Assembly: GCF_900113545.1 (NCBI RefSeq)
Contig: NZ_FOPS01000011.1
Coordinates: 1-64,000, forward strand
Direction: 5' to 3'
Origin: Neisseria elongata subsp. elongata
Lineage (GTDB): Bacteria > Pseudomonadota > Gammaproteobacteria > Burkholderiales > Neisseriaceae
Length of the DNA: 64,000 nucleotides
In this document: piece by piece, positions 35,127-45,738 of the stretch
How the letters are laid out: each line of letters opens with the position of its first letter
How positions within the stretch are numbered: position 1 is the first letter of the stretch
The notes under the pieces: model-generated
The model's database searches: none
Seen by the model: the letters and a program-made list of their open reading frames with translations, nothing else
Told to the model about the DNA's origin: nothing
Translations under genes and position numbers: made by a program

Positions 35127-35954
35127 TCAACTGTGAAATTGCTCGTTCCAGAAACGCATCGGATACGCCCATTCGTTGGACATGAAATGCTTGCTGTACC
35201 GTTCTTGGCAGTCGGGCAGATAGAGGTTTTGTATATCGTGCCCCGGTATGTGCAGCAGGCGGGAGAAGGAAAGGGCGGTTAGTACGTCTTGACGGAAATA
35301 TTTGTTGCCTTTGCAGTAAGGCGCAATGAGTTTGATCAGATCGCTCAAAGTCGGCTTTTCGGTGTGTGCTGCGCGGACTTTGCCGATAAACTCCCCTACC
35401 CAGTCTGTCGGCTCGAAATCGGTTTGCGTGTAGGGCATGGGCAGCACGAGGCAAACATAGGGGTCAACCGCGTGATAAGCGGAAAAAACTTTATAGAACA
35501 GCTTTCTGGCTATGTACTCGGCCGTAAGCGGCTTATCCCAGACTTTTAGCAGTCGTTCGGCAGTGGCGTTGCGGTGATAATGGTAAGTGCGGAATTCCTG
35601 CACCACGGCAAAATCACCGCGCTTGGTAGCGGTGGCAAAACGGTGCAGCAACGCAGTTTCATCGGTATGGCTCAGAGTGTGCAGCACGGCTTCGGCAGCT
35701 TCGTTAGGCGAAATAGGTGTTTCAGGTAGCCTGAAAACGGATAGAACCTTCTCATAAGCAGACTGCAAAGCATCGTCTGTTTCAAGCTCCACCCAGCCCA
35801 TTGCTTCCCGCCCCTTTTTGTCGTAGTTCCAATGCAGGCTGAGTAATGTGTGCAGCCATTCCGCATCCAAACGCATGGCTTTGGCCATGTTGGAAATGGT
35901 GCGCTTTGCGCCCGTGCTTTGGTTGATTTGGGTGATGCTGAGTGTTTTGGCCAT
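35127..35954 (-). CDS. Unknown protein, 275 residues, in immunity-like block
   Basis: I do not recognise this protein. It starts [20 protein letters not shown], has no signal peptide or membrane segment, and is mostly helical with aromatic residues ([39 protein letters not shown]). The N-terminal [20 protein letters not shown] could be a small DNA-binding helix pair, but that is weak. It sits upstream of a CREE and downstream of an Imm26-like gene on the same strand. Confidence 0.55.
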   Translation of the reverse strand: MAKTLSITQINQSTGAKRTISNMAKAMRLDAEWLHTLLSLHWNYDKKGREAMGWVELETDDALQSAYEKVLSVFRLPETPISPNEAAEAVLHTLSHTDETALLHRFATATKRGDFAVVQEFRTYHYHRNATAERLLKVWDKPLTAEYIARKLFYKVFSAYHAVDPYVCLVLPMPYTQTDFEPTDWVGEFIGKVRAAHTEKPTLSDLIKLIAPYCKGNKYFRQDVLTALSFSRLLHIPGHDIQNLYLPDCQERYSKHFMSNEWAYPMRFWNEQFHS

Positions 35955-36062
35955 GTTTTTGCTTTCGACGTAAGGTGCTTGTTGTTTTGCTTCTAAATAG
36001 TTCTGAGATCGTTTGAAATTCCCGCGACACCGTACGAGAATAGAGGTAACACTCTCAGCTTA

Positions 36063-36545
36063 TTAAGATATTTTTCTAGTGTACAGTTGGACGGCATCGT
36101 ATCCGCCCATTGCCAAAAAATCTGCAATATCATACACAGAAGCAATATATTGCCTGTTCCAATTGCCGTGTTCTACGAGACTAATTAGGCGGACACTATG
36201 CTGGGGCGGCATACAGTCGGGATAACGGTATAGAGTATTGGCGATAACAAAATAAAAAATCCGCTTTGCGGCATCATCCAATGGACGGTGCCCGATAATC
36301 GGCCATGTGCCGTCTTTGAGCAGGTGGTTGCCGGTGAAAAGCACGGGCTGGCGCATTTTTTCCGCCCAATTCATCGGCAGCAGATACGGGAGGTTTTCAG
36401 GTATTGTTTGGTCTTGCCGGATAGCTAAAACCCCCATCATTAGCCTGCTGTAATGAGAGAAAACCACTTGCGCAATACCGAAACTCCCGTCTGACAAAGG
36501 AACGGCGAAAATATCTCCCGATTGGATTTTTAAGGATTTCGGCAT
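36063..36545 (-). CDS. Imm26-like immunity protein
   Basis: This 160-residue protein starts MPKSLKIQSGDIFAVPLSDG and continues SFGIAQVV. The GDIFAVPLxDGxxGxAQV opening is typical of the Imm26 immunity family linked to polymorphic toxins. No toxin gene lies nearby, so it is an orphan or protects against toxins from neighbouring cells. Two other genes of unclear function flank it on the same strand. The identification is from the N-terminal motif alone. Confidence 0.62.
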   Translation of the reverse strand: MPKSLKIQSGDIFAVPLSDGSFGIAQVVFSHYSRLMMGVLAIRQDQTIPENLPYLLPMNWAEKMRQPVLFTGNHLLKDGTWPIIGHRPLDDAAKRIFYFVIANTLYRYPDCMPPQHSVRLISLVEHGNWNRQYIASVYDIADFLAMGGYDAVQLYTRKIS

Positions 36546-36582
36546 AGGATTCCCTTATTTACTGATCTGCTTGCAACTCATT

Positions 36583-36619
36583 TTTCAGACGGCCTCAAAG
36601 GTAGAAAGGCCGTCTGAAA
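36583..36619 (-). terminator. Uptake-sequence hairpin between accessory genes
   Basis: TTTCAGACGGCCT and AGGCCGTCTGAAA form 13-base arms, ending at the stop of the 36620 gene, and separate it from the Imm26-like gene. Confidence 0.7.
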
Positions 36620-36988
36620 TCAACGAATCAACACTAAATCTCCATCTACAAATCCCGCTGCGATGTGTGGTACGCGAAAAACGGCGAGGTCTGGCAATTC
36701 AACTGTCAGTTTCCGCACGATGTTAACGATTGTTTCCAGCACAATTTCCCAGTTTTGACCAGACAGCACAGATAAGTCTGGTGCAGCAGTTGCAGGATGA
36801 AAATCATCGTCATCCGGGCAGGCCCAATCGTCATTGCTCTCGTTAAAATGGGTTGAGCCGACTAGGGTGATTTCGTAAGGTTCCGACAGTTCGAATGACC
36901 AGGCCGCAATATTCTGCGGGATATTCTCCCGACTGACGGCTGTCAGCCAGTTTTTAAAGTTGGTTTCAAGTTGGGTTTCTGCATTCAT
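36620..36988 (-). CDS. Unknown small acidic protein, possible immunity protein
   Basis: This 122-residue acidic protein starts MNAETQLETNFKNWLTAVSR. It has a strongly acidic middle (NESNDDWACPDDDDFHPATA) and a hydrophobic helix (NWEIVLETIVNIVRKLTVEL), and ends HIAAGFVDGDLVLIR. Size, charge and soluble character suit an immunity protein, but I know no family. It lies upstream of the Imm26-like gene and downstream of tgt on the same strand. Confidence 0.5.
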   Translation of the reverse strand: MNAETQLETNFKNWLTAVSRENIPQNIAAWSFELSEPYEITLVGSTHFNESNDDWACPDDDDFHPATAAPDLSVLSGQNWEIVLETIVNIVRKLTVELPDLAVFRVPHIAAGFVDGDLVLIR

Positions 36989-37041
36989 GTTTTCTGCCTT
37001 TGTCGGGATAACCGCCTTTGCCGACTTGTATGGGAAGTGTT

Positions 37042-40105
<3,064 letters not shown>

Positions 40106-40139
40106 GTTTTGATTCTCCAAAATTGTTTGATACTGTCTG

Positions 40140-40179
40140 AGGCCGTCTGAAAGCGTTGTATGCCTTTTTCAGACGGCCT
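40140..40179 (-). terminator. Uptake-sequence hairpin between groES and groEL
   Basis: AGGCCGTCTGAAA and its complement lie 14 bases apart inside the groES-groEL gap. If both genes share one transcript, it would act as a partial terminator or RNA-stability element. Confidence 0.6.
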
Positions 40180-40203
40180 GTCGTCTGAATATGCGGATGT
40201 TTA

Positions 40204-40491
40204 TTATTCCACAATGCCGAAGATGTCTTCTTCGCGCATCACCAACAGCTCTTCGCCGTCGGCTTTTACGGTTTGGCCGCTGTACTTGCCGAAGATGATT
40301 TTGTCGCCGACTTTGACATCCAGCGGACGGCGGTTGCCGTCTTTACCGATTTTGCCTGCGCCCACGGCGATTACTTCGCCCATATCGGGTTTTTCAGCGG
40401 CTGCGCCCGGCAAGACGATGCCTGATGCGGTTTTCTCTTCAGCTTCCAAGCGTTTGACGACGACGCGGTCGTGTAAAGGACGGATGGTCAT
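40204..40491 (-). CDS. groES: Co-chaperonin GroES
   Basis: This 95-residue protein forms the seven-fold cap on GroEL. It has [20 protein letters not shown], the mobile loop [14 protein letters not shown], and [20 protein letters not shown]. Start and length are standard. It is the first gene of the operon, with a sigma32-like promoter about 90 bases upstream. Confidence 0.97.
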   Translation of the reverse strand: MTIRPLHDRVVVKRLEAEEKTASGIVLPGAAAEKPDMGEVIAVGAGKIGKDGNRRPLDVKVGDKIIFGKYSGQTVKADGEELLVMREEDIFGIVE

Positions 40492-40576
40492 GTGTGTACT
40501 CCAAAATGAAAACAAACAAGCCCTTGCGGGCAATCCAAAGGCCGGACGCATCATACATCCGACTCAACGACGGGCA

Positions 40577-40604
40577 AAATAGGGTTGCCGCAGGCAAATT
40601 CAAG
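40577..40604 (-). promoter_or_regulatory. Sigma32-like heat-shock promoter of groES-groEL
   Basis: On the minus strand CTTGAA (40604-40599) and CCCTATTT (40584-40577) are 14 bases apart, close to the sigma32 consensus CTTGAAA / CCCCATnT. The position about 85 bases before groES is suitable. Confidence 0.7.
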
Positions 40605-40686
40605 CCCGTATCGGTAAAAAAATGTGCCGCCTGTTTTCAGACGGCCTCCCAATCATATTTTTATTTAACGCGCAAAATCTGCAACA

Positions 40687-41271
40687 TCAGAACATATGCC
40701 CCAGTTTTTCCGCTTTGGTGTGCAGATAATGTTCGTTTTCCGCATTCTCGCCCACATGCAGGGGCACGCGTTCGGCAACCTCTATACCCGCCGAGCGCAG
40801 CGTTTCCACTTTGTCGGGATTATTGGTCAGCAGCCGGACGCTCCGTATGCCCAAATGGGCGAAAATCTGCTGTGCCAAACCGAAATCGCGGGCATCGACC
40901 GGCAAACCCAAAGCCAAATTGGCCTCCACCGTATCCAAGCCCTGATCTTGCAGGCGGTAGGCACGGATTTTATTGATCAAACCAATGCCGCGTCCCTCCT
41001 GCCGCAGGTAGGCAATCGCCCCGCGGCCTTCACGCTGCACCGCCTGCATCGCAGCCTGAAGCTGCGGGCCGCAGTCGCACTTGCGCGAAAACAGTGCATC
41101 TCCGGTCAGACATTCGGAATGCACCCGTGCCAGTACCGGAAGGCCGTCTGAAACATCGCCCATCGTCAATGCTACATGTTCCTGTCCGTTTTCATCCTCA
41201 AAACCGTGCAGGGTAAAAACGCCCCATTCGGTCGGCAGGCGGCAGGCGGCGACAAAATTCAATTTACTCAT
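40687..41271 (-). CDS. ribA: GTP cyclohydrolase II
   Basis: This enzyme opens GTP to start riboflavin synthesis. The 194-residue protein has the zinc site in [20 protein letters not shown], the GTP-binding [16 protein letters not shown], and [12 protein letters not shown]. It is the stand-alone form, not fused to RibB. The start overlaps the end of the GAF gene, so they probably form an operon. An uptake sequence lies inside the N-terminal part (about 41142). Confidence 0.96.
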   Translation of the reverse strand: MSKLNFVAACRLPTEWGVFTLHGFEDENGQEHVALTMGDVSDGLPVLARVHSECLTGDALFSRKCDCGPQLQAAMQAVQREGRGAIAYLRQEGRGIGLINKIRAYRLQDQGLDTVEANLALGLPVDARDFGLAQQIFAHLGIRSVRLLTNNPDKVETLRSAGIEVAERVPLHVGENAENEHYLHTKAEKLGHMF

Positions 41272-41914
41272 CCTCTTCCCCCGCACCCAGCAAGGCGGTC
41301 AACGGTGCCGCCAAAGCCAAAGCCAATGCTACCCACAATGCTTGTGCCGTTTCATCGAAGCCGTTTTTTTGCGCCGCTTCCACCTGAATCACTCCCAAAA
41401 CACGGCCGTTTTCCAAACAGACGGGCAGCGACATCTGACTGCCGTTCCGCGCATGATGTTCGCCCGAAATTTCACCGGACTCCAGCCAACGCGCAGTATC
41501 TTCAACCAAATTCAACCAGCCCCGGTTAGCCGTCCGGCTCGGCAGATAAGCCGCTTCTGCCTCTTCGTCCAACTTCAATAAGGCTTCAATCGGCTGCCCC
41601 TGCTGCGACAGCCGCAGCAAGCCCGCCTGCTCGGGCAGCAGTACATACACTGCCGCCGATTGCGCCGCCGATTGCTCCCAGGTGGAATCCAAAGCCATAA
41701 AAATCTGTTTTAAAATCTGCTCCGTCGTTTCATCGCATGTAAAATAGTCGGCCGCACAGGCCTCGTTTCCATTGCCCCACAATACAGACCTATCTATCTC
41801 GGCCTGCCCCATATTCATCACTGTTTCCGCCGCCAAACGGGCCACGGCTACATCACCTGCTGCCAGCTTCAAACCCTGCGTTTGCAGATAATCGCGCACC
41901 AATACTTCAGACAT
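41264..41914 (-). CDS. GAF-like domain protein of unknown function
   Basis: This 216-residue protein starts [20 protein letters not shown]. Residues about 60-200 resemble a GAF domain ([20 protein letters not shown], then [20 protein letters not shown] and [17 protein letters not shown]). It has no output domain. It overlaps ribA by eight bases, which may mean a link to flavin or nucleotide sensing, but that is inference. The ATG at 41920 is an alternative start. Confidence 0.65.
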   Translation of the reverse strand: MSEVLVRDYLQTQGLKLAAGDVAVARLAAETVMNMGQAEIDRSVLWGNGNEACAADYFTCDETTEQILKQIFMALDSTWEQSAAQSAAVYVLLPEQAGLLRLSQQGQPIEALLKLDEEAEAAYLPSRTANRGWLNLVEDTARWLESGEISGEHHARNGSQMSLPVCLENGRVLGVIQVEAAQKNGFDETAQALWVALALALAAPLTALLGAGEEDE

Positions 41915-41938
41915 ATTCAAAATTCTTTCGATAAAAAC

Positions 41939-41966
41939 AGGCCGTCTGAAACCGTTTCAGACGGCC
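41939..41966. repeat. Tight uptake-sequence inverted repeat
   Basis: GGCCGTCTGAAAC and GTTTCAGACGGCC are separated by one base, upstream of the GAF gene and before the tRNA-Leu promoter. Confidence 0.75.
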
Positions 41967-42037
41967 GAAAACACTAGCCGACAATATAGCCCGTTTCGGC
42001 AAATTTTCAAGCCAAACAGTAAACGGATACAATCTGA

Positions 42038-42066
42038 TTTGCAAATCGGCTCATTTTCCGTATAAT
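42038..42066 (+). promoter_or_regulatory. Promoter of tRNA-Leu
   Basis: TTTGCA (42038-42043) and TATAAT (42061-42066) are 17 bases apart, and the tRNA begins 25 bases after the -10 box. Confidence 0.75.
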
Positions 42067-42090
42067 CGCGCCTTCTCTTACAACGACAAC

Positions 42091-42175
42091 GCGGACGTGG
42101 CGAAATTGGTAGACGCACCAGATTTAGGTTCTGGCGCCGAGAGGTGTGAGAGTTCGAGTCTCTCCGTCCGCACCA
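42091..42175 (+). tRNA. tRNA-Leu(UAG), island attachment site
   Basis: An 85-base class II tRNA starts GCGGACGTGGCGAAATTGGT and ends CGTCCGCACCA with encoded CCA. The anticodon loop TTTAGGT gives UAG, and a long variable arm (GCCGAGAGGTGTGAG) is present. Its 3' end is the probable integration site of the following island; a similar 17-base sequence recurs at 45351. Confidence 0.97.
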
Positions 42176-42180
42176 CCCAA

Positions 42181-42202
42181 CCCCTTTTAGGGGCTTTTTT
42201 TT
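42181..42202 (+). terminator. Terminator after tRNA-Leu
   Basis: CCCCT and AGGGG form a short stem with loop TTT, followed by a run of eight T after C. The bases CGTCTAAT that come next recur after the second terminator at 45397. Confidence 0.7.
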
Positions 42203-42373
42203 CGTCTAATCAAATCTAACACAGTAATCAAGATTCAATACTGGCAAGGCTTTCAGGCCAATATACCCCTTGCCAAGTGTCTAAATACCCCCAATGCCAT
42301 TTAATTGAGTAAAGCACAAAATGTGGGTATGATTCAGGGGATCAGCCAAAACCACTGTAAAGCATACCCACAA

Positions 42374-42883
42374 ATGCCACTAAACGACCGCCAAATCAAA
42401 GCCGCCAAACCGGCTGACACTGGAAAGAAAATCAAGTTATTTGATGGAAATAGCCTGTATCTTGAAGTTACACCAGCGGGCGGAAAAATATTCCGCATGA
42501 GATACCGTATAGATGGCAAAGAGAAAGACTTCACTATCGGGAAATATCCGACCGTTTCACTGGTAGAAGCCCGCCAAGCCGCCGAAAACGCCCGCCGCAT
42601 GATTGCACAAGGGCAAGACCCCAACAAAGCCAAGCAAGAAGCCAAAGCAGCCCGACAAGCCGCCTTGTTAAATACTTTTGAGCATTTAGCCAAGCAATGG
42701 TACGAGGACAATTTGCCCCGCTGGAAAGAACACCACGCCGAGCGGATCATGCGTTATTTGAAAAATGACGTTTTCCCAGTCATTGGAGAAATCCCCGTTA
42801 ATGAAATCAAGGTAACCCACATCAAAAACTTGCTTGATGACATTATGGCTAGGGGCGTTGGCTTTGGTAGTCCGAGCCTGTAA
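42374..42883 (+). pseudogene. P4-type tyrosine integrase, truncated
   Basis: This fragment starts MPLNDRQIKAAKPADTGKKI and holds the arm-binding DUF4102 domain (FDGNSLYLEVTPAGGKIFRM, FTIGKYPTVSLVEARQAAEN) and the beginning of the core-binding domain (FEHLAKQWYEDNLPRWKEHH). It ends near DDIMARG, and the catalytic R-H-R-Y domain is absent. About 170 of an expected 400 residues remain. The deletion joins it to the DUF927 gene. An alternative upstream start (42305) lacks homology. Confidence 0.8.
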
Positions 42884-44165
42884 CCAGCCCGCCCACGCCG
42901 ACACGGAGCAACTAGAGCAAGAAACGCCCGCGATATGGGAAGACGGTTACACAGAAAAAGGCAGCCTCAAGGAATGGCAGGAACAGGCCGCGCGATACGC
43001 AGAGAACAATAGCCGCCTATGCCTTGCTTTAGGTTTAAGCATGGCCGCGCCATTCTTGGCACTTTTGAACGAAGAGGGAGGCGGTTTCCATTTAGCGGGC
43101 GATTCCTCAAAAGGCAAAACAACCGCCGCGCGGCTTGCCTTGAGCGTATGGGGCGACCCTGAAACCACTAAAGGAAATTGGGATACTACCCCGCTTGGCT
43201 TGCAGAATTTAGCTTTAGCCCGCAATGATGGCTTGCTGGTGTTAGATGAAATCGGGCAATCAGCCGACCCGCGAAAAATCCCGCAAATGGTTTACAGCGT
43301 TATCAACGGCGTGTCAAAAACACAGGGCGCAAAAGATGGCGGCAACCGCCGGCAGAAAACATGGCGCAATCTGATACTTTCGACCGGCGAAATAAACCCA
43401 GAGAGCCTGATAGGAGACCGCGCCCAATGGAAAGCGGGTAATCATGTTAGGTTACCTGACATACAGGCAGAGGCAAGATTTGGCATATACGACACGTTGC
43501 ACGGCTTCGCAGATGGCGCGAAACTGTCGGAGCATATCAACCAAGCCACAGCCAAGCAGCGAGGAACAGCAGGCCGCGCCCTTATCCGCCAAATCCTCAA
43601 AGACGGAAAAGAAGCCGCCGCCCAAGCCGTAGAAGCCAGCCGCGCCCGATTCCTTGAGACCTTGCCACCAATGGAAGGACAGGCGCGAAGAATTGCCCGC
43701 CGCTTCGCCCTCTTGGCCGCCGTCTTGGAATATGCCGCCCCTATTACCGGCATAAGACAAGGAGCAGGAGAGGCAGGAGTAAGGCAGTGTTTCAATGAAT
43801 GGCTTGAAGAAAACGGCACAGGAAACCGCGAAGACCGCCGAATCATTGAACAAGTGATCGCCTTTATGGACGTTAACGCACTGTCAATGCGCTTTTCAGA
43901 CTGGAACGCCCAAACCGTGAACCAAAATCACGCAGGTTATCGGAAACAGGAGGGAAGCATAGATGAGTATTGGATAGTCCCCGTAACCTTTGAAAATGAA
44001 GTCTGTAAGGGATATAGCTCGCGCAAAGCGTGTGAAGTCCTACATAATCACGAATGGTTAAAAAAAGCCGACAACGGCAGATGGCAACACCAGCGCAAAC
44101 GCAGCGGCGTTGCAAGCCGATTCTATGTTTTGATGGGAGAAGCCCCGCCCGACTTTGACGAATAA
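42834..44165 (+). pseudogene. DUF927 helicase/primase, N-terminally truncated
   Basis: The 443-codon reading is DUF927-like from about residue 22: GYTEKGSLKEWQEQAARYAE, the Walker A-like FHLAGDSSKGKTTAARLALS, the Walker B-like GLLVLDEIGQSAD and NGVSKTQGAKDGGNRR. Such proteins, often with an N-terminal primase, replicate P4-like elements. The start has no family match and lies over the integrase frame, so an internal deletion removed its N-terminal half. The ATPase region itself appears intact. A terminator follows. Confidence 0.75.
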
Positions 44166-44173
44166 CCAAGAGC

Positions 44174-44209
44174 AAGCCCGCTATTACCGACAATGGCGGG
44201 CTTTTTTAC
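44174..44209 (+). terminator. Terminator after the DUF927 gene
   Basis: AAGCCCGCTATT and AATGGCGGGCTT form a stem (one G-T pair) with loop ACCGAC, followed by TTTT, nine bases past the stop. Confidence 0.8.
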
Positions 44210-44329
44210 GTCCAAACATTCAGGCAGACCAACCAAGAAAGCATAAAATCAACAGGAAGCCCCTAAATTTCAAAAATTAGGACTGTTTGCCCCTTTCCTT
44301 ATACCAACCCTTGTGTATCGAAATAAATG

Positions 44330-44360
44330 TTGACTTTAACCTTAGGTCAAAGTTTATGAT
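44330..44360 (+). promoter_or_regulatory. MerR/CueR-type promoter of the DUF305 gene
   Basis: TTGACT (44330-44335) and TATGAT (44355-44360) are 19 bases apart, the long spacing typical of MerR-family control. ACTTTAACC and GGTCAAAGT form a dyad (8 of 9 bases) centred in the spacer. Metal, probably copper, induction is inferred; no merR-type gene lies in the window. Confidence 0.68.
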
Positions 44361-44394
44361 TCGTGTTCCTTTAGTTATCACATAGGCGAAAAAC

Positions 44395-44775
44395 ATGAAA
44401 AAACTTATGACTTTTATCACACTTAGCGCTATTGCAATTTCAAATTATGCCCAAGCTAATGAGCAACCGCATCAAGCACACATGAATATGCAAATGTCGA
44501 CAGGTTCTGCAATGCAACAAGAATTAATGCAAGGTATGGATCAAATGAATCAAGACATGATGGCAGCTGCACAATATAAAGATCCTGATGTTGCTTTTGC
44601 AGCAGGTATGTTGCCGCACCATATTGGTGCAGTAAAAATGGCGGAAGTTGAATTAAAATACGGAAAGGATCCTGAAATGCGTAAGCTTGCTGAGGATATT
44701 ATTAACGCACAACAAGCGGAAATTGAACAAATGCAAAAATGGCTTAAAGCACACAACAAAAAAAGTAAGCCGTAG
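44395..44775 (+). CDS. DUF305 (CopM-like) exported Met/His-rich protein
   Basis: This 126-residue protein has a signal peptide (MKKLMTFITLSAIAISNYAQA). The mature part is rich in Met and His (HQAHMNMQMSTGSAMQQELM), followed by the DUF305 motif FAAGMLPHHIGAVKMAEVEL and a helical end with KYGKDPEMRKLAEDIINAQQ. DUF305/CopM proteins bind copper in the periplasm in characterised cases. AT-rich composition, and a promoter with CueR-like spacing, point to an acquired copper-response gene within a decayed island. Confidence 0.8.
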   Translation: MKKLMTFITLSAIAISNYAQANEQPHQAHMNMQMSTGSAMQQELMQGMDQMNQDMMAAAQYKDPDVAFAAGMLPHHIGAVKMAEVELKYGKDPEMRKLAEDIINAQQAEIEQMQKWLKAHNKKSKP

Positions 44776-44813
44776 CCTGCATCCTCGCTAACCGCGTTCT
44801 TTAAAACCAAGGT

Positions 44814-44860
44814 GTAGCAACTGTATTTTTCACCCCGTCTGGCAAAAATACAGTTGCTAC
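44814..44860. repeat. 17-base perfect inverted repeat after the DUF305 gene
   Basis: GTAGCAACTGTATTTTT and its exact complement flank a 13-base loop, 39 bases past the DUF305 stop. It could end transcription in either direction (five T or A inside the arms), or be an end of a small mobile unit. Confidence 0.7.
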
Positions 44861-45021
44861 CCAATCAATGAAACACGCTTACAGCGCAATTTTAGCCTAT
44901 TTACGCCATATCTACCCAAAAGGCAGGCAGTGAATAAATAATTTCGACACCAATACGCGCGCGCGTAATAACGCAGTCCCTAGATTTTTGCAAGTCCGTA
45001 AAAAGAAAGCAAAACGCGGCG

Positions 45022-45134
45022 GGTAACCACTTAACCGGCACTGGTAACCAATGACAAGGACATAACTGGTTACCGCATTATCGTTGATTTATAAAGGTTT
45101 TTAGGGGCTGGTAACCAGGTAACCAGAGTAACCA
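45022..45134. repeat. Cluster of GGTAACCA repeats, candidate iterons
   Basis: GGTAACCA occurs at 45022-45029, 45043-45050, 45110-45117 and 45118-45125, with AGTAACCA at 45127-45134 and the inverse TGGTTACC at 45067-45074. An AT-rich stretch with TATATATATATA follows at about 45145. The layout resembles an origin, and a DUF927 replication-type gene lies upstream. The function is inferred. Confidence 0.6.
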
Positions 45135-45261
45135 GTGCATTTTGTATATATATATAGCGGTTTAAATTTGAGAGAGAAGCCGCCGGCCTGATCACTCAAA
45201 TAACAACACGCCCCAAAAAAAGTTATAATGACCGGCCTAGACTGCTAAATTATTTTTTGAC

Positions 45262-45310
45262 CTTTGCAAAATGTGGGAATATTTGTGGGTATATTTAGAT
45301 TGCTTTATTA
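45262..45310 (+). repeat. Integrase-leader-like sequence, extra copy
   Basis: TGCAAAATGTGGGAATATTTG then TGGGTATATTTAG resembles the leader before the integrase (about 42317) and the relic at about 45522. It lies at the right end of the first element. Confidence 0.45.
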
Positions 45311-45350
45311 TTTTTATAATATAAAACAATGAATTATGCCTTTAGTTTGT

Positions 45351-45367
45351 GTCCCTCCGTCCCACAC
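45351..45367 (+). other. Degenerate att-like copy of the tRNA-Leu 3' end
   Basis: GTCCCTCCGTCCCACAC resembles GTCTCTCCGTCCGCACC at the tRNA 3' end (42159-42175). It marks the probable right end of the first island element and the left end of a second relic. Confidence 0.5.
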
Positions 45368-45376
45368 TGTAAAAAT

Positions 45377-45403
45377 TAACCGCTTTCGAGCGGTTATTTT
45401 TTT
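45377..45403 (+). terminator. Terminator with TTCG tetraloop
   Basis: TAACCGCT and AGCGGTTA form an eight-base stem with a TTCG loop, followed by seven T. It is placed after the att-like site just as the terminator is after tRNA-Leu, so it may be the tRNA's original terminator. Confidence 0.85.
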
Positions 45404-45409
45404 GTCTAA

Positions 45410-45557
45410 TGCCGTCCAATGCCATAAACCAAATCCAATAACCACGGGGCTTTCAGGCCGATTGCCATCCTGCTTGCCCCTTCCTAATTGTCTAATTCCA
45501 CCCATTGCCGTGCAATTGAGTAAAGCAAAAAAGTGGGGGTATATTTGGGGTATCTGA
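45410..45557 (+). pseudogene. Start of a second integrase, relic
   Basis: The reading ends LSKAKKWGYIWGI, stop, which matches MSKAQNVGMIQGIS at the first integrase leader. The preceding GGGGCTTTCAGGCCGATTGC and flanks also match the leader near 42250. Only the leader of the gene is left. It indicates that a second element of the same family once stood here. Confidence 0.6.
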
Positions 45558-45698
45558 TAACCTGCATTGGCTTTAATATAAAGCCGAGTATTTTTAGTAT
45601 TTGGAAATGGCTTTATAGTGAAAATTTAATCAATTTTCTATGTCAGTCCCATGATTTTTGTTTTATCCGTTGGCAAGATTCTCATCAATCCGGTTGTT

Positions 45699-45726
45699 AA
45701 AAGGCCGTCTGTTCAGACGGCCTTTT
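45699..45726 (-). terminator. Hairpin terminator after the CitE-like gene
   Basis: AAAAGGCCGTCTG and CAGACGGCCTTTT form 13-base arms around TT, 13 bases past the stop. The arms carry overlapping uptake-sequence halves. Confidence 0.82.
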
Positions 45727-45738
45727 GCTATATGCGGG

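Noticed and set aside
34951-35136. Short plus-strand reading after the CREE
   Set aside because: No ribosome site, no homology, and it runs into the end of a better supported gene on the other strand.
36020-36046. Possible dRS3-type repeat (ATTCCC ... GAGAAT)
   Set aside because: The arms do not match the dRS3 consensus well enough and there is only one copy.
44940-45000. Alternating CG tract (CGCGCGCG) as a structural element
   Set aside because: Too short to claim Z-DNA or any function.
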